A model generated the notes under the pieces. It searched no databases and was not told where the DNA came from. It was given only the letters and a program-made list of their open reading frames with translations. Shown piece after piece: positions 1-9,409 of a DNA stretch of 64,000 nt. Origin of the DNA: Verrucomicrobia bacterium LW23. GTDB taxonomy: Bacteria; Verrucomicrobiota; Verrucomicrobiia; Methylacidiphilales; UBA1321. The stretch is taken from the NCBI GenBank assembly GCA_003054695.1, contig QAZA01000009.1:62001-126000 (forward strand), read 5' to 3'. Positions within the stretch are counted from its first letter, which is position 1, and each line of letters begins with the position of its first letter. A program made the position numbers and the translations under genes.

Positions 1-678
1 GCCGCCGCCCCTGAGGGGACGGAATTGCTGGGCCATTTTGACCTGGCCGCGGAGGAGCGCACGCGCTGCGGGCTGCAGCTTACGCTCGATCCCCCGCCCA
101 CGGCTGCCATCGACCGCGGGTTTTGCGATATTATCTCCCACTTTCTGGCCCAGTACGCGGGGCGCCTGCTGGCCGGCCTGCTGGAAGGCGCCGGGGCCGC
201 ATCCACCTCCGCCGAGGTGCGCCAATTTGTCGACGACGTCTCCTATCTGGCCAACGAGCTGCTGGAAAACGCCGTCAAATACCGCTGCGGCGGCCCCGTG
301 CACCTGGGCTTTTGCGTGGATGCCCACGAATTTGTGCTGGTCATCCGCAACGAGATGCAGACGCCGCGCGCCTCCGAGCTGCGCCGCCGCGCCGCGGAGA
401 TTCTGGAACGCGACCCGGCCGACCTGCTTATTGAGCAGGCCGAGCGCAATGCGGAGGATCCCGAGAGCAGTGGCTCCGGCATCGGCTTCCTTACCCTGCT
501 GGCCCACTATGGCGCCCGGCTGGGCTGGCGCCTGCAACCCATTGCCAACCCGGTTTGTGTAGCGGAGACTACCTGCGGGCAGGGCGCCGGCACAGGCGCC
601 ACGCCGCTGGAGCTCTCCACCATGGCCACGCTGGCCCTGCCCTACGAGGCCGCAGGCAGGGAGGCCCCCACGGGCTGA
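1..678 (+). CDS. ATP-binding anti-sigma/histidine-kinase-like regulator (slr1658-type), 5' truncated by window
   Basis: The frame is open from the first base, so the true start is probably upstream of the window. The protein shows a HATPase-type N box (NELLENAVKYR) and a later glycine-rich motif (SGSGIGFLTLLAHYG), as in GHKL-fold serine kinases and anti-sigma regulators. The length and the STAS gene that follows resemble the slr1658/slr1659 regulator pair of cyanobacteria and other bacteria. The inferred role is ATP-dependent phosphorylation or binding of the STAS partner in a partner-switching cascade. The substrate and the output sigma factor are not visible. The tail after about residue 190 looks poorly conserved. 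Confidence 0.7.
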   Translation, partial: AAAPEGTELLGHFDLAAEERTRCGLQLTLDPPPTAAIDRGFCDIISHFLAQYAGRLLAGLLEGAGAASTSAEVRQFVDDVSYLANELLENAVKYRCGGPVHLGFCVDAHEFVLVIRNEMQTPRASELRRRAAEILERDPADLLIEQAERNAEDPESSGSGIGFLTLLAHYGARLGWRLQPIANPVCVAETTCGQGAGTGATPLELSTMATLALPYEAAGREAPTG

Positions 679-839
679 GCATGCAGAGCACTTTTGCTCT
701 GCGCCTGCAGATGCCCCGGACAGGGCGGGACTGGGCGTAAAGCCGGCCACCGCCGCAGGCCCCTCCCGCCCCGCCCCTCCAACCTGATCACCGCCGAACT
801 TCCCCCTCCCTCCCACCCCACCTACCACAGCACTTGCCG

Positions 840-1202
840 ATGCAGACGGATATTCAAGGACCCAACTACCGCGCCTGGTACGACGCAGCGGCCGCCACCG
901 TGCACCTGGAGGGCACCTTTCGCCTCAGCGACAGCCAGAGCTACGCGCCAATTCACGACCTGCTGGAGAGGGGGCTGGAGGCCCACCGCGAAGCACTCGT
1001 TGTCGACCTGCGGCAACTGCAGTTTCTCAACAGCTCCGGGCTGAACGTCCTGACCCGGTTCGCCATCTCCGCACGTAAATCGGGCGCCACCGGCATGACG
1101 GTGCTGGGCAGTACCGCCGTCTCCTGGCACAGCCGCAGCCTGCCCACGCTCCAGAGGCTTTTTCCCGCGCTGGTGCTGCGCATTGAACCGCCGGCGGCGT
1201 AG
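840..1202 (+). CDS. STAS-domain anti-anti-sigma-like regulator (slr1659-type)
   Basis: This 120-residue protein has the STAS pattern: a beta-strand (VVDLRQLQFL) followed by NSSGLNVL, where Ser65 or Ser66 is the likely phosphorylated serine. An in-frame TTG lies six bases upstream, but ATG at 840 is preferred; no clear Shine-Dalgarno precedes either. It follows the ATPase gene on the same strand after about 160 bp, consistent with a partner-switching pair. STAS proteins of this kind are phosphorylated by the cognate GHKL kinase and dephosphorylated by a PP2C phosphatase, which would have to lie outside this window. Confidence 0.75.
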   Translation: MQTDIQGPNYRAWYDAAAATVHLEGTFRLSDSQSYAPIHDLLERGLEAHREALVVDLRQLQFLNSSGLNVLTRFAISARKSGATGMTVLGSTAVSWHSRSLPTLQRLFPALVLRIEPPAA

Positions 1203-2416
1203 CGCGCGGAGCGGACCTACGCGCGCGCGCGTTATATATAGTGAGAGATAGTGAGAGGAAGAAGCGCGGGAGAGACAGGCGAAGATGTGCGGGAACCCTG
1301 CGCAACGCCGTGACGCGCGCGCGTTAAAGATGTGCGTGGCCACATAAGCCGCGGCGCCATTATTATTAGCGGGGGCGGGTGTCCATGTATTGCCGCGCCG
1401 CTGCGCCCATACTTTGCGGCCGGGCGCATTGCTATAAGCAAGCCATCGCTCTACATGGTGGGGCGCAACCCCATGTGCAATTGCTACTACGTAGCGTTCT
1501 GTCGCTCGGGCGTCCATCTGGCTGAAAAGGTGGCGCGTCGCATTTGTGATGCACTACAATTACAATCAATATTTCATCTCAGTTTATTTCTTGAAAAGGG
1601 AAAGAGAAGCCGCTTCAATACTATAATAATACCAACTACCGCAACATGCCACACATGCCGGCTTGGTCATCATCTGTCGTGAGTGCAACGGGCTACTCAG
1701 GCGCCTTTCTGTAACAAATACTCGTGTTTGGCTAAGCGCGCGAACGATCAATCGGCGTTTGTCGAACATCTCCTTTCATTGCAACCACCGGCGCTGCGTT
1801 GCCGTTTAATGCCGCTAAACGGAAAGGCAAAAGCCCCCCGCACGCGGTTTCGGTAACGGATGCGCAGTTGTGTTCTACATCACCACGAGTGAAAGCAGTG
1901 ATGACTGCAAGAAAGATGGGTAGAGCGGCACCTGCATCGCCAGTAACGGATAAACCTCGTGCATAAGGGGCAGGGCAATGCGGAAGCATCCATGCATTAG
2001 CGCAGGCTTCAGGACGAGCAAATTCCTTGCCGGTACAGAAGGCGCGACACCCTTTTACGCACGCATTCCCTACTGGCAAACGCGCCGCAAGCCTGTGGAA
2101 ACAAGGGCATTGCGTGTCGGTGCAACACATCTCCGGCCACCTGTTGCCAAACGCAACAGTTGGCGCAAGGCATGCGGGGTATAGAATTCTGTAACATAGA
2201 CGCCACACTCGTTGCGCATCGTAATAAGGGACCGGAGCTGTGCGGCAAGCAGATTGCATTGGCAGTGGTAAGGCCCTTCCAAATCAAGGCAAATCCGCGA
2301 GAAGCGTTAACGGCTTTGCGATGAGCGGCTGGTATTAATGCGAAGTTGAAAGAATTCACAAAAAAACGTGCATAGGTGTATTGACTTCCAACGTTTGATC
2401 CACTATTCATTTAGAT
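1203..2416. other. Gene-poor 1.2-kb stretch, lower GC than its surroundings
   Basis: No convincing gene is present; the open frames here overlap on both strands, have random-looking composition and lack start signals. Two alternating CG tracts ending in GTTA occur at 1219-1234 and 1313-1326, the first running into TATATATA, so both could adopt unusual helical structure. A short hairpin with CCGTTTA/TAAACGG arms sits near 1803-1823. The base composition from about 1550 onward is visibly poorer in G+C than the flanking genes. It may be decayed or foreign DNA. Confidence 0.5.
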
Positions 2417-2854
2417 ATGACTAAAGCAGCCAAAGCATCCTCTTCCGCAAAAACTGAAGCAACTGCTGCAGATGCTCTTGAAGCCGAGATTCGTCTCGCT
2501 CAGGAAAAGCTTGCGGCACTCCAGGTTCAAAAAGTAGATAAGATCAAAGAGCAACTGAGCGAAGCCAAGGACCGCGTGGCGAAGCTTGAAGAAGAACTCG
2601 CCGCGATCACTGGTGATTCCGGCAAAACCAAGACAAAGAGCACCAAGCGCAAGCGCCTTTCGTCTTCCGATATTTATCAGCGTATTACTGAAGGCCTTCG
2701 TAAGTCCGGCGCCGCCGGCCTTAGCCAGATCGCTATCCATAAGGAAACGGGCATTAATTACGGTACAGTGGGTCACTTCCTCAAAACCCACGCCGATATT
2801 ATTACCGATAACGGCAAGTCCCTTAAGGAAAAGCGCTACACGCTCAAAGGCTAA
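2417..2854 (+). CDS. Small coiled-coil protein with C-terminal winged-helix-like region
   Basis: The 145-residue protein begins with a Lys/Ala/Ser-rich tail, continues with a heptad-rich helix (about residues 20-65, e.g. LEAEIRLAQEKLAALQVQ) and a basic linker (KTKTKSTKRKR), and ends with a compact region (about 80-145) that looks like a winged helix: SSDIYQRITEGLR, then GLSQIAIHKETGINYGTVG. The coiled coil suggests oligomerisation and the basic linker plus winged helix suggest nucleic-acid binding, perhaps nucleoid-associated. I do not recognise a named family. Its codon use is less GC-rich than neighbouring genes. It stands alone with gene-free DNA on both sides. Confidence 0.7.
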   Translation: MTKAAKASSSAKTEATAADALEAEIRLAQEKLAALQVQKVDKIKEQLSEAKDRVAKLEEELAAITGDSGKTKTKSTKRKRLSSSDIYQRITEGLRKSGAAGLSQIAIHKETGINYGTVGHFLKTHADIITDNGKSLKEKRYTLKG

Positions 2855-3356
2855 GCGTTTTCCTCGCTTCGCACATAACATAGCGCAACGCAACGTGCTG
2901 CCCGTAACGCACGCCTAGCAACGCGCCGCCCGCCCGCGCAGCCCGCCGTCGGCACTCCCACGTGCCGCGCGGCGGGCGCACGCGGGCAGGTGTGCGCCGT
3001 GCGGAGGCGCAAAGGCGAGCATGCGCGTGCATGCGCGAGCATGAGCGCGCGGGTACGTCCCAGCGCTCGGCTACTTCTCAGTTTGCTCATTTCCGCCGCA
3101 GCCGCACCGTCATCCTGTGGTTGCCATGGCGGCCCTGTCAGCGCGCAGCGCATCCAGTGCCTCGCAATTGCGTGCGGCCGACTTCCCAACTTCCCGGCGT
3201 CCACGCCCCGTCTTTGGATTACATCGCTAAGGGTCATATCCGCCCCCCCCTCTGCTTGCGGCGATATGTTTGGTTCTGCCGATCGACCCCTTCGAGCGGC
3301 TCAGTCACAATACGCCGCTCCAATACGCCCCTTGAGGCGGGGCATTGTAGTCGCGC
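2855..3356. other. Intergenic region, very GC-rich, no gene seen
   Basis: Runs of GCGC and repeated GCATGCGCG-type words around 2900-3060 give this stretch low complexity. Open frames here are shadows of the high GC content. A CGCCCC/GGGGCG hairpin lies near 3325-3341, just beyond the stop of the leftward RedB-like gene, but it has no T-tract, so a terminator role is unproven. Confidence 0.4.
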
Positions 3357-4025
3357 CTACTTCAGCGAGCACCCGTATACGGACGTCGCCTCCGCCGGCG
3401 GGGGCTGGCCGTGCAGCAGGGCCTTGAGGGTGGCGGCGCCGAGATTCTCGCCCCGGTGGCCGCGGCTGGCGGTGATGCCGCCTTTGAAGGCCAGCGTGCC
3501 GTCGGGCCGGTAGAAGGCGACGTGGCCGGAGGTGGTGAGGCCGAACGTGTCGCTTAGGGCGGCGTCGCGGTCCTCCACCACCTGCACGCCGGGGTAGGAG
3601 CTCAGCCAGTCGGGCAGGGCGCTGTCTTTCCACTCGGCCGGTTTCTCGCTGGGCAGCAGGCGCAGCACCACCAAGTGAAAGGGCGGGAGATCGCGGCGCA
3701 TCAGCACCTGCTGCAGCTCGTCCAGCGTGGCGGCGGTGCACGGGCACAGGGGGTGGACGGACAGGACGACGGTCGCCTGGCCGTTGCCGGGGCGGGCCAG
3801 CCCGGCGTTGTTGGGCCAGTGCTCCACGCGGGTGCCCGGGGCGCCGGGCGCCTGCGAGTAGCGCTCCAGCCCCACAAAGCCGACAACCATCAGCACGCCC
3901 CACGCCGCCACCAGCAGAATGCTCGGCAGCGACGCGCGCCCTTTCGGCGTGGCCGCAACTGCGCCGCCCGGGGAGGAGGCCGCATTGCTGAGCGGGGAGT
4001 TTGCGGGCTGGGGAATGATGATCAT
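3357..4025 (-). CDS. RedB-like membrane-anchored thioredoxin-fold protein
   Basis: From the chosen ATG (MIIIPQPANSPL) the protein has 222 residues. One membrane segment (about 33-53, SILLVAAWGVLMVVGFVGL) is followed by an extracytoplasmic domain. That domain contains VVLSVHPLCPCTAATLDEL, in which the CPC motif matches the HPxCPC signature of RedB-like thioredoxin-fold proteins. A longer upstream extension is possible in frame but has unlikely composition. The role is probably redox-related at the membrane; no partner gene is adjacent. The CxC arrangement differs from the classical CxxC of thioredoxins, so disulfide chemistry is not assured. Confidence 0.65.
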   Translation of the reverse strand: MIIIPQPANSPLSNAASSPGGAVAATPKGRASLPSILLVAAWGVLMVVGFVGLERYSQAPGAPGTRVEHWPNNAGLARPGNGQATVVLSVHPLCPCTAATLDELQQVLMRRDLPPFHLVVLRLLPSEKPAEWKDSALPDWLSSYPGVQVVEDRDAALSDTFGLTTSGHVAFYRPDGTLAFKGGITASRGHRGENLGAATLKALLHGQPPPAEATSVYGCSLK

Positions 4026-4542
4026 GGGTGGGGGCAAGGCGTAGATGCGTCCTGGAGGAGGCGTGGAGGGTAAGTCGGATCGGATACGAAGTCGCAAGTT
4101 GAGCGCGCGTTTGCGAAAGCAGCCGCATTGCCAACTTTCGATCGCTGATACACCCACTCTTTCACCTATCATCGGCCTCGCCAGGGCCAAGTCAAGGGAC
4201 GCTTTTCGGTGAATGAGGCGCGAGCTCACTTTTTCCCTTGACAACACGCGGCGGCGCTCCTATTGTCCCGCAAGTCTTCTGGTATCGAATGTCTATACAT
4301 CCGGTCAATCACAGCGGATGCCTTTTCGGGCCTGTGGCCCTGTCTATGTTGCCTTTTGTCGAATCTTGTTTTTCGAGTATTGTCTACAGTGTGGTTATCA
4401 GCGCAATGCGGCGGTTGCCGTGGTGCGGAAGAGTGCGTCGGTTTGCTTGTCCGCGGATGTCAGAAGGCATCCCCTTTTTTCCTAACAGTAGTCATCACAA
4501 GAACTTCTTCCTGCGGGAATGTTCGTCACTTTTTACCGATAC
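4026..4542. other. Divergent intergenic region between redB-like gene and RNase R
   Basis: About 500 bp separates the two divergent genes. It holds a good sigma70-type promoter pointing right (annotated separately) and then roughly 270 bases of untranslated leader before the RNase R start. I see no convincing small gene in it. The leader is T-rich compared with the genes around it. Confidence 0.5.
4238..4266 (+). promoter_or_regulatory. Sigma70-like promoter upstream of RNase R
   Basis: A perfect TTGACA (4238-4243) is followed after 17 bases by TATTGT (4261-4266), four of six matches to the -10 consensus. Transcription would start near 4273, leaving a leader of about 270 nucleotides before the RNase R start. 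Confidence 0.55.
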
Positions 4543-7500
4543 ATGAAATCCAAATCTTCCCACGCATCATCCTCCACTTCTTCATCCGCAAGCTCTCCAA
4601 AAGTTTCTCCGCCCCGGCGGAAGTCTGGCCGCAGCGCCACGGGCTCTGTCACCCCCGCCGCACCGACTGTGTCCGAGACGCCCGCGCCGGCGCCCGCCCC
4701 TAAGGCTGATACAAAGCCCGCAAAGTCCGTAAAGCCCGGCAAGGCGAAATCCGCGGCGGCTACTCCCAGGCAGGCCGCCGCCAGGCCCGCGAGAGCGGAA
4801 AGTGCGGACAAGTCGCGGGGCAAATCCCGGGAGCGTGGCAAGGCGAAGGCGCCGTTTGCGCCCGCGATGCACCCCGTGCAGCCGCTGCCGCCCGCGGAGC
4901 CTATTGTTGACTGGCACCCGGGCGACGGCCCGGGCAAGGACAAGCATAAGCTGGAACACAAGCGCGGGCTGCGCCGCTCCCGCCGCGAAGAGGGCGCTGC
5001 TACTGACGCCTCCGTCCCGACACCGCCGCCCGCCCCGGCACCTGCCCCCGCGCCGGCGGTCATGCCTGCCCCCGCGCCCAAAAAAGCGGCTGCCAGGGGA
5101 AAATCCACCGCGATTTCGCCTGTCGCTCCGCAGTCGCCAGCCCCCGTGCCCGCGCCGGCGCCCGTGCCAGTTGATGTGGCGAAGGAGGTGGCCGCATCGC
5201 CCCTGCCCGGGCGGGGCAAACATCGCGACGACAAGCGAGACCAACGCGACAAGCGCGCTATGCCGGCCAAGCGCGATAATCGGGAAAAGCGAGAAAAAGC
5301 CGCCCAAACCACCGCGCCAGCGCCTGTTCCTACAGCTCCAGCGCCAGCGCCTGCACCCGCTCCCGCTCCCCAACCGGTGGAGCAGCCGCGACGCCACGCC
5401 ACTCCGCAGGCCGGAAAGCAAAAGGAGGGAGACGACCGTCACGCTAAGGGCGATAAGCCTCGCGATCGTGGCCGGCAGCATCCCCAGGGCAAATCCGGCG
5501 GTGAAGCCACGCCATCATCCGGCAAGCATCAAGGTGCCAGGCCGGTTGCTTCGCCAAGTTCAGCGCCTGCTCCGTCGCCTGCGCCGGTTGCTGAGGCGCA
5601 AACTCCCGCCCCCATCCTGGCCTCAGCGCCGGCGGTCCCCGCGGCGCCGGACGCCCCTGCCGCCATCCCGCTCGACGTCCAGCTTTACCGTATCTTTACC
5701 GCCCCCGGCTACCAGCCGGCTACGGCCCCCGCGCTGCTCAAAAAGCTGCGCGGTATCCACATCACTCCGGAGCAGCTCAAGTCGTTTCTCGATCACGAGG
5801 AGCAGGCCGGGCGCGTGGTTTCCGTCAAGGGCGGCCTCTACGCGTTGCCGCGCAATCTCGGCCTTGCCGCGGGCAAAATCATGATGAACGAGCGCGGCTT
5901 CGGATTCGTCGCGCCGGACGAGCCGGACAAGCCGGACATTTACGTGAGCGCGGAGGATACTCTTACCGCCCTGCATAACGATCGCGTGCTCGTACGCCTC
6001 AACGTACCGCGCAAAGGGCGCGGCGGCCCCGGGCCGGCCAAAGTCAGCGGCGCGGTGGTTAAGGTGATACGCCGGGCCCGCCAAACCGTGGTCGGCTCCC
6101 TGCTCAAAAGCAAACTGGTGTGGTTTGTGGAGCCCGACGATGCCCGCATGCGCGTGGATATCATTGTGCCGCAACCGCAGCCGCCCGTGCCTGTGGGCCA
6201 CAAGGTCGTCGTGCGCTTAAAGGAGTGGAGCAGCCCCAAACTCAGCCCGGAAGGCGAAATCATTGAGGTGCTCGGACCCTCCAACGCCGCCGGCGTGGAT
6301 CTGATGAGCATTACGCGCAAGTACGAGCTGCCCGACCACTTTCCCGCCGCCGTGGTGGAGGCCGCGGACGAGATCCCCATGGACATCCCGCCCGAGGAGA
6401 TTGCTCGAAGGGAAGACTTTCGCAAGGACTTCGTCATGACAATCGACCCCGACGACGCCAAGGACTTTGACGACGCGCTGAGCTACAAGCAGTTGCCGGG
6501 CGGCGACCTGGAAGTCTACGTGCACATCGCCGACGTCTCGCACTATGTTCGCCCCGGTTCCGCGCTGGATAACGAGGCCAAGCGCCGCGGCAACAGTGTC
6601 TATCTGGTCAACCGCGTTATCCCGATGCTGCCCGAGAAGCTCAGCAACGGCCTGTGCTCGCTCAAGCCCAGGGTGGATCGCCTCGTCAAGACAGCGATTG
6701 TTGTGCTGGACAAAAAGGGCCACACCAAAAGCGTGCGCTTTGCGGAGGGGATCATTCACAGCAAAGTGCGGCTTACCTACGAGGAAGCGTTCCAGCAGAT
6801 CCAGAAGCCTAAGGGCGAAGTGGGCAAGCACATTAAAGTGCTGGGCGAAATGGCACAAATCCTTCGAGCCAAGCGCTTTAAGGAAGGCGCGCTGAACATG
6901 GAGTTTACCGAAGTAAAAGTGCGCCTGGACGCCGACGGCCGCCCCATCCGCCTCGACCGCATTCACAACGATGAATCGCACCAGCTTATCGAAGAATTCA
7001 TGCTGCTGGCCAACGAGGTTGTGGCTAAACACTTGCGCGACAAGCAGATACCCAGCCTGTACCGCGTGCACGAGAAGCCCGATCCCGAGCGGCTGGAGGA
7101 CTTCCAGACGCTGACCCGCAGCATGGGCGTAAAGTGTGGCGACCTGACGAAGCCGGGCGAGATCCAGAAGCTGCTTACCGCCATTGCAGGCATACCGGAG
7201 GAGCCGGTCATCAAGACCAATCTGCTTCGCTCCATGATGCGCGCCGTTTACTCGGAGAAGCCGCTGGGCCACTTCGGGCTATCCAAGCAAAACTACACCC
7301 ACTTTACCTCCCCCATCCGCCGCTATTCGGATCTCGTCGTGCACCGCTCACTCTTCCGCCACACGGGGGCTGCGGGACAGATCCCACAACACGGCAGGGG
7401 CAAGGGAAAGACATCCGCAAGCCCGCTGCCCACAACGGTTTACATCGACGACGCAACACTTGCCGCCGATACGTCGCGCGGCGTGGCGGCCGACGTGTTG

Positions 7501-7950
7501 CCCACCGGGGTGGGCCTGAAAGGCGCCGCGCCCAGCTCGTTCGATTTCTCCATCGCCAACCTTAAACTGCTGGGCGAGTACCTGAGCACCACGGAGCGCA
7601 ACGCGGCCGACGCCGAAATGGAATCCGTAAAGCTGAAGAAGCTCGAGTTCTTCTCCCTGCAGGCCGCGGCGCAGAAGAAACAGACCTACAAGGCGCTCAT
7701 CCTGGAGGTGCGCAGCGGCGGCCTGCTTGTCGAAATCCCGGACTACGTGGTAAGCGGCTTTGTGCCGCTGAGCGAGATGGAGGGGGATGTCTACTACTTC
7801 AACGCCCAGCGCCTGACGCTGGAAGGGCAGAAAACCCGGGTCGTCCTGCGCGCCGGCATGACCATAGGCGTGCAGGTGGCCAAGGTGGACCTCTCCACCC
7901 GAAAAATAGACTTTGCAACGACCCGTGCAAGTGTTAAGGTGACTGCATAG
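4543..7950 (+). CDS. rnr: Ribonuclease R (VacB/RNB family) with long disordered N-terminal extension
   Basis: 3'-5' exoribonuclease that degrades structured RNA. Residues 1 to about 370 are low-complexity Pro/Ala/Lys/Arg-rich sequence. Then come a winged-helix-like region (about 376-440), cold-shock-like domains (from GKIMMNERGFGFVAPD, about 444), and the RNB catalytic domain with DPDDAKDFDDA at about residue 635, carrying the metal-binding aspartates. HFTSPIRRYSDLVVHR is present near the end of RNB, and an S1 domain occupies about 1046-1130. At 1135 residues it is some 300 longer than typical RNase R. An insertion of about 70 residues also separates the SPIRRYSD motif from the usual TERNAADAE helix. 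An ATG 24 bases upstream is an alternative start. Confidence 0.93.
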   Translation: MKSKSSHASSSTSSSASSPKVSPPRRKSGRSATGSVTPAAPTVSETPAPAPAPKADTKPAKSVKPGKAKSAAATPRQAAARPARAESADKSRGKSRERGKAKAPFAPAMHPVQPLPPAEPIVDWHPGDGPGKDKHKLEHKRGLRRSRREEGAATDASVPTPPPAPAPAPAPAVMPAPAPKKAAARGKSTAISPVAPQSPAPVPAPAPVPVDVAKEVAASPLPGRGKHRDDKRDQRDKRAMPAKRDNREKREKAAQTTAPAPVPTAPAPAPAPAPAPQPVEQPRRHATPQAGKQKEGDDRHAKGDKPRDRGRQHPQGKSGGEATPSSGKHQGARPVASPSSAPAPSPAPVAEAQTPAPILASAPAVPAAPDAPAAIPLDVQLYRIFTAPGYQPATAPALLKKLRGIHITPEQLKSFLDHEEQAGRVVSVKGGLYALPRNLGLAAGKIMMNERGFGFVAPDEPDKPDIYVSAEDTLTALHNDRVLVRLNVPRKGRGGPGPAKVSGAVVKVIRRARQTVVGSLLKSKLVWFVEPDDARMRVDIIVPQPQPPVPVGHKVVVRLKEWSSPKLSPEGEIIEVLGPSNAAGVDLMSITRKYELPDHFPAAVVEAADEIPMDIPPEEIARREDFRKDFVMTIDPDDAKDFDDALSYKQLPGGDLEVYVHIADVSHYVRPGSALDNEAKRRGNSVYLVNRVIPMLPEKLSNGLCSLKPRVDRLVKTAIVVLDKKGHTKSVRFAEGIIHSKVRLTYEEAFQQIQKPKGEVGKHIKVLGEMAQILRAKRFKEGALNMEFTEVKVRLDADGRPIRLDRIHNDESHQLIEEFMLLANEVVAKHLRDKQIPSLYRVHEKPDPERLEDFQTLTRSMGVKCGDLTKPGEIQKLLTAIAGIPEEPVIKTNLLRSMMRAVYSEKPLGHFGLSKQNYTHFTSPIRRYSDLVVHRSLFRHTGAAGQIPQHGRGKGKTSASPLPTTVYIDDATLAADTSRGVAADVLPTGVGLKGAAPSSFDFSIANLKLLGEYLSTTERNAADAEMESVKLKKLEFFSLQAAAQKKQTYKALILEVRSGGLLVEIPDYVVSGFVPLSEMEGDVYYFNAQRLTLEGQKTRVVLRAGMTIGVQVAKVDLSTRKIDFATTRASVKVTA

Positions 7951-8143
7951 CAGAGCTCCACCAATAGATGAGGCAGTCGACGCGTCCAGGCGCGCGCCAT
8001 GAATGCGGCTCACCTTTGCCCTCGCCAGGCTGTCCGGTACGCATTGCAACTGCGGCCGGGCGGCGATACAGCGAGGCGGGACGCTCGCGCGTGGCGGCGC
8101 GCGCTCCGGCCAATCCCCTACCTTGCGCACGCACCCATTCGAC

Positions 8144-8569
8144 ATGAATATCGACGAAGCCCTCCGCGATCTGGACGTCCGGGAGAATCAGCTCCGGTCG
8201 CACATCCTGCAGTCCAGCGAGTATCGCAACCGCTTTAACCGCGATATCAAGCGCCAGATCCTCATGCTGTACATCAGCATCCTTATCGTGATGGCCTTTC
8301 AGTCCATGTACGCGTGGTACTCCGGCACCATCCTGGAGTTCCGCGAAGCACTGATGCTGGGCAGCTGCATGTTCTTCACCATCCTCAACTGCGTCATCCT
8401 CATCCGAACAAAGAGCTACCTCAACACCATCAACGACATGTGGATCAACCCCCAGGAAAAGACCGCCCTGGAGATTATCCGCATCCAGCGCATTGAACTG
8501 CAGGAACGCGCCAAACGCGAAGCGTCAGAGCTGCGCAACCAGCAGCCGCCGCTGGCGCGGGCAGCGTAG
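8144..8569 (+). CDS. Small membrane protein with two transmembrane helices, unknown function
   Basis: The 141-residue protein starts at an ATG (MNIDEALRDLDVRENQL). It has a charged amphipathic N-terminal helix and two membrane segments (about 41-62, ILMLYISILIVMAFQSMYA, and 70-90, EALMLGSCMFFTILNCVIL). A long charged C-terminal helix (EKTALEIIRIQRIELQERAKREASE) is probably coiled coil. A longer frame upstream to 8003 has poor coding character and was not used. It lies between RNase R and two other membrane-protein genes on the same strand. I do not recognise the family. Confidence 0.65.
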   Translation: MNIDEALRDLDVRENQLRSHILQSSEYRNRFNRDIKRQILMLYISILIVMAFQSMYAWYSGTILEFREALMLGSCMFFTILNCVILIRTKSYLNTINDMWINPQEKTALEIIRIQRIELQERAKREASELRNQQPPLARAA

Positions 8570-8650
8570 GAGGGGAGTGAGGCGATACGGAACGGCAAAA
8601 GCATGACATGGCTTCGGCCGAGGCATAGGCGCGGAGCATGGAGACAACGC

Positions 8651-9409
8651 GTGAATACCGGAACTGAACACAAAGCCAATGCCGACTGCATTCACGATTG
8701 CGAGCCCCACCTCAAGCTTCCCGCAATTTTCCCGCTGGTACGGCCCGATGACGCGCTCCTAAACCGGGTGACAATGGGTTGGGTTTTGCTGTACTGGCCG
8801 ATATCCTTGAGCCTGGACATCGCTGCTCGCCACAGTGCAGATGTCCCATCTCCCGCGCTGCTAATCGGCTCTGTCCTGTGGGTTGTGTTGCTGACTTTTG
8901 TCTCTGTAGTGGCTGCCATCCAGTTTTATCGCCGCTTTGGCGATAACGACCAGCCGTTGACATTGCGGGTGCAGACCTATACGAACAGATGCTTTGTGAG
9001 CATTTTCGTGGTTTTTTTCATTCTTATGCTGGCAAAGGTAGCGGGAGTGTTGAGCTTGCCGAGCGTAGGGTGGATACTCATCGAATCGTCTGTGTTTGGG
9101 TTTACTTTGACCTTCGTCCTTACTGGCAGTAACGTGGCAGAGCCCGAGGCGTGGCGATTTGAGCCTCTGTTGGCAGCCCTGATTCCCGTCTCCATGATGG
9201 CCTGCGGGATGACCCTTCTGCAGGCCGGGGATTTCTCTTTCTCCGCCCGCCTTGCCGCGATGCAGACCTGCACCATCGTAGCGCTCGCCGCCGCGCTCGT
9301 GCTTTACATCCGCAAAGCGCTGCGCATCAACGGCATGGGCGGCGGTGGCTGCGGAGGAGGCGGAGCTCTTAGCATCCCCACTTCCGCCGCGCCGCAGCCC
9401 GCGCCATGA
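8651..9409 (+). CDS. Polytopic membrane protein, unknown function
   Basis: About 252 residues with around six hydrophobic segments (for example WVLLYWPISLSLDIAA, VLWVVLLTFVSVVAAI, FVSIFVVFFILMLAKVAG) and a Gly-rich cytoplasmic tail. I chose the GTG at 8651 because GGAG lies seven bases before it; an ATG at 8603 is possible but has no such site. The stop overlaps the next gene's start (ATGA). The next gene is a shorter paralogue: both share the word LLTFVSVVAxI and end in LYIRK.LR.NG. No named family is recognised. Confidence 0.65.
   Translation: MNTGTEHKANADCIHDCEPHLKLPAIFPLVRPDDALLNRVTMGWVLLYWPISLSLDIAARHSADVPSPALLIGSVLWVVLLTFVSVVAAIQFYRRFGDNDQPLTLRVQTYTNRCFVSIFVVFFILMLAKVAGVLSLPSVGWILIESSVFGFTLTFVLTGSNVAEPEAWRFEPLLAALIPVSMMACGMTLLQAGDFSFSARLAAMQTCTIVALAAALVLYIRKALRINGMGGGGCGGGGALSIPTSAAPQPAP

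Noticed and set aside
1732-2259. 175-residue open frame on the minus strand in the gene-poor stretch
   Set aside because: Cys/Pro/Ala-rich with no domain-like pattern, no ribosome site and overlapping frames on both strands; considered chance.
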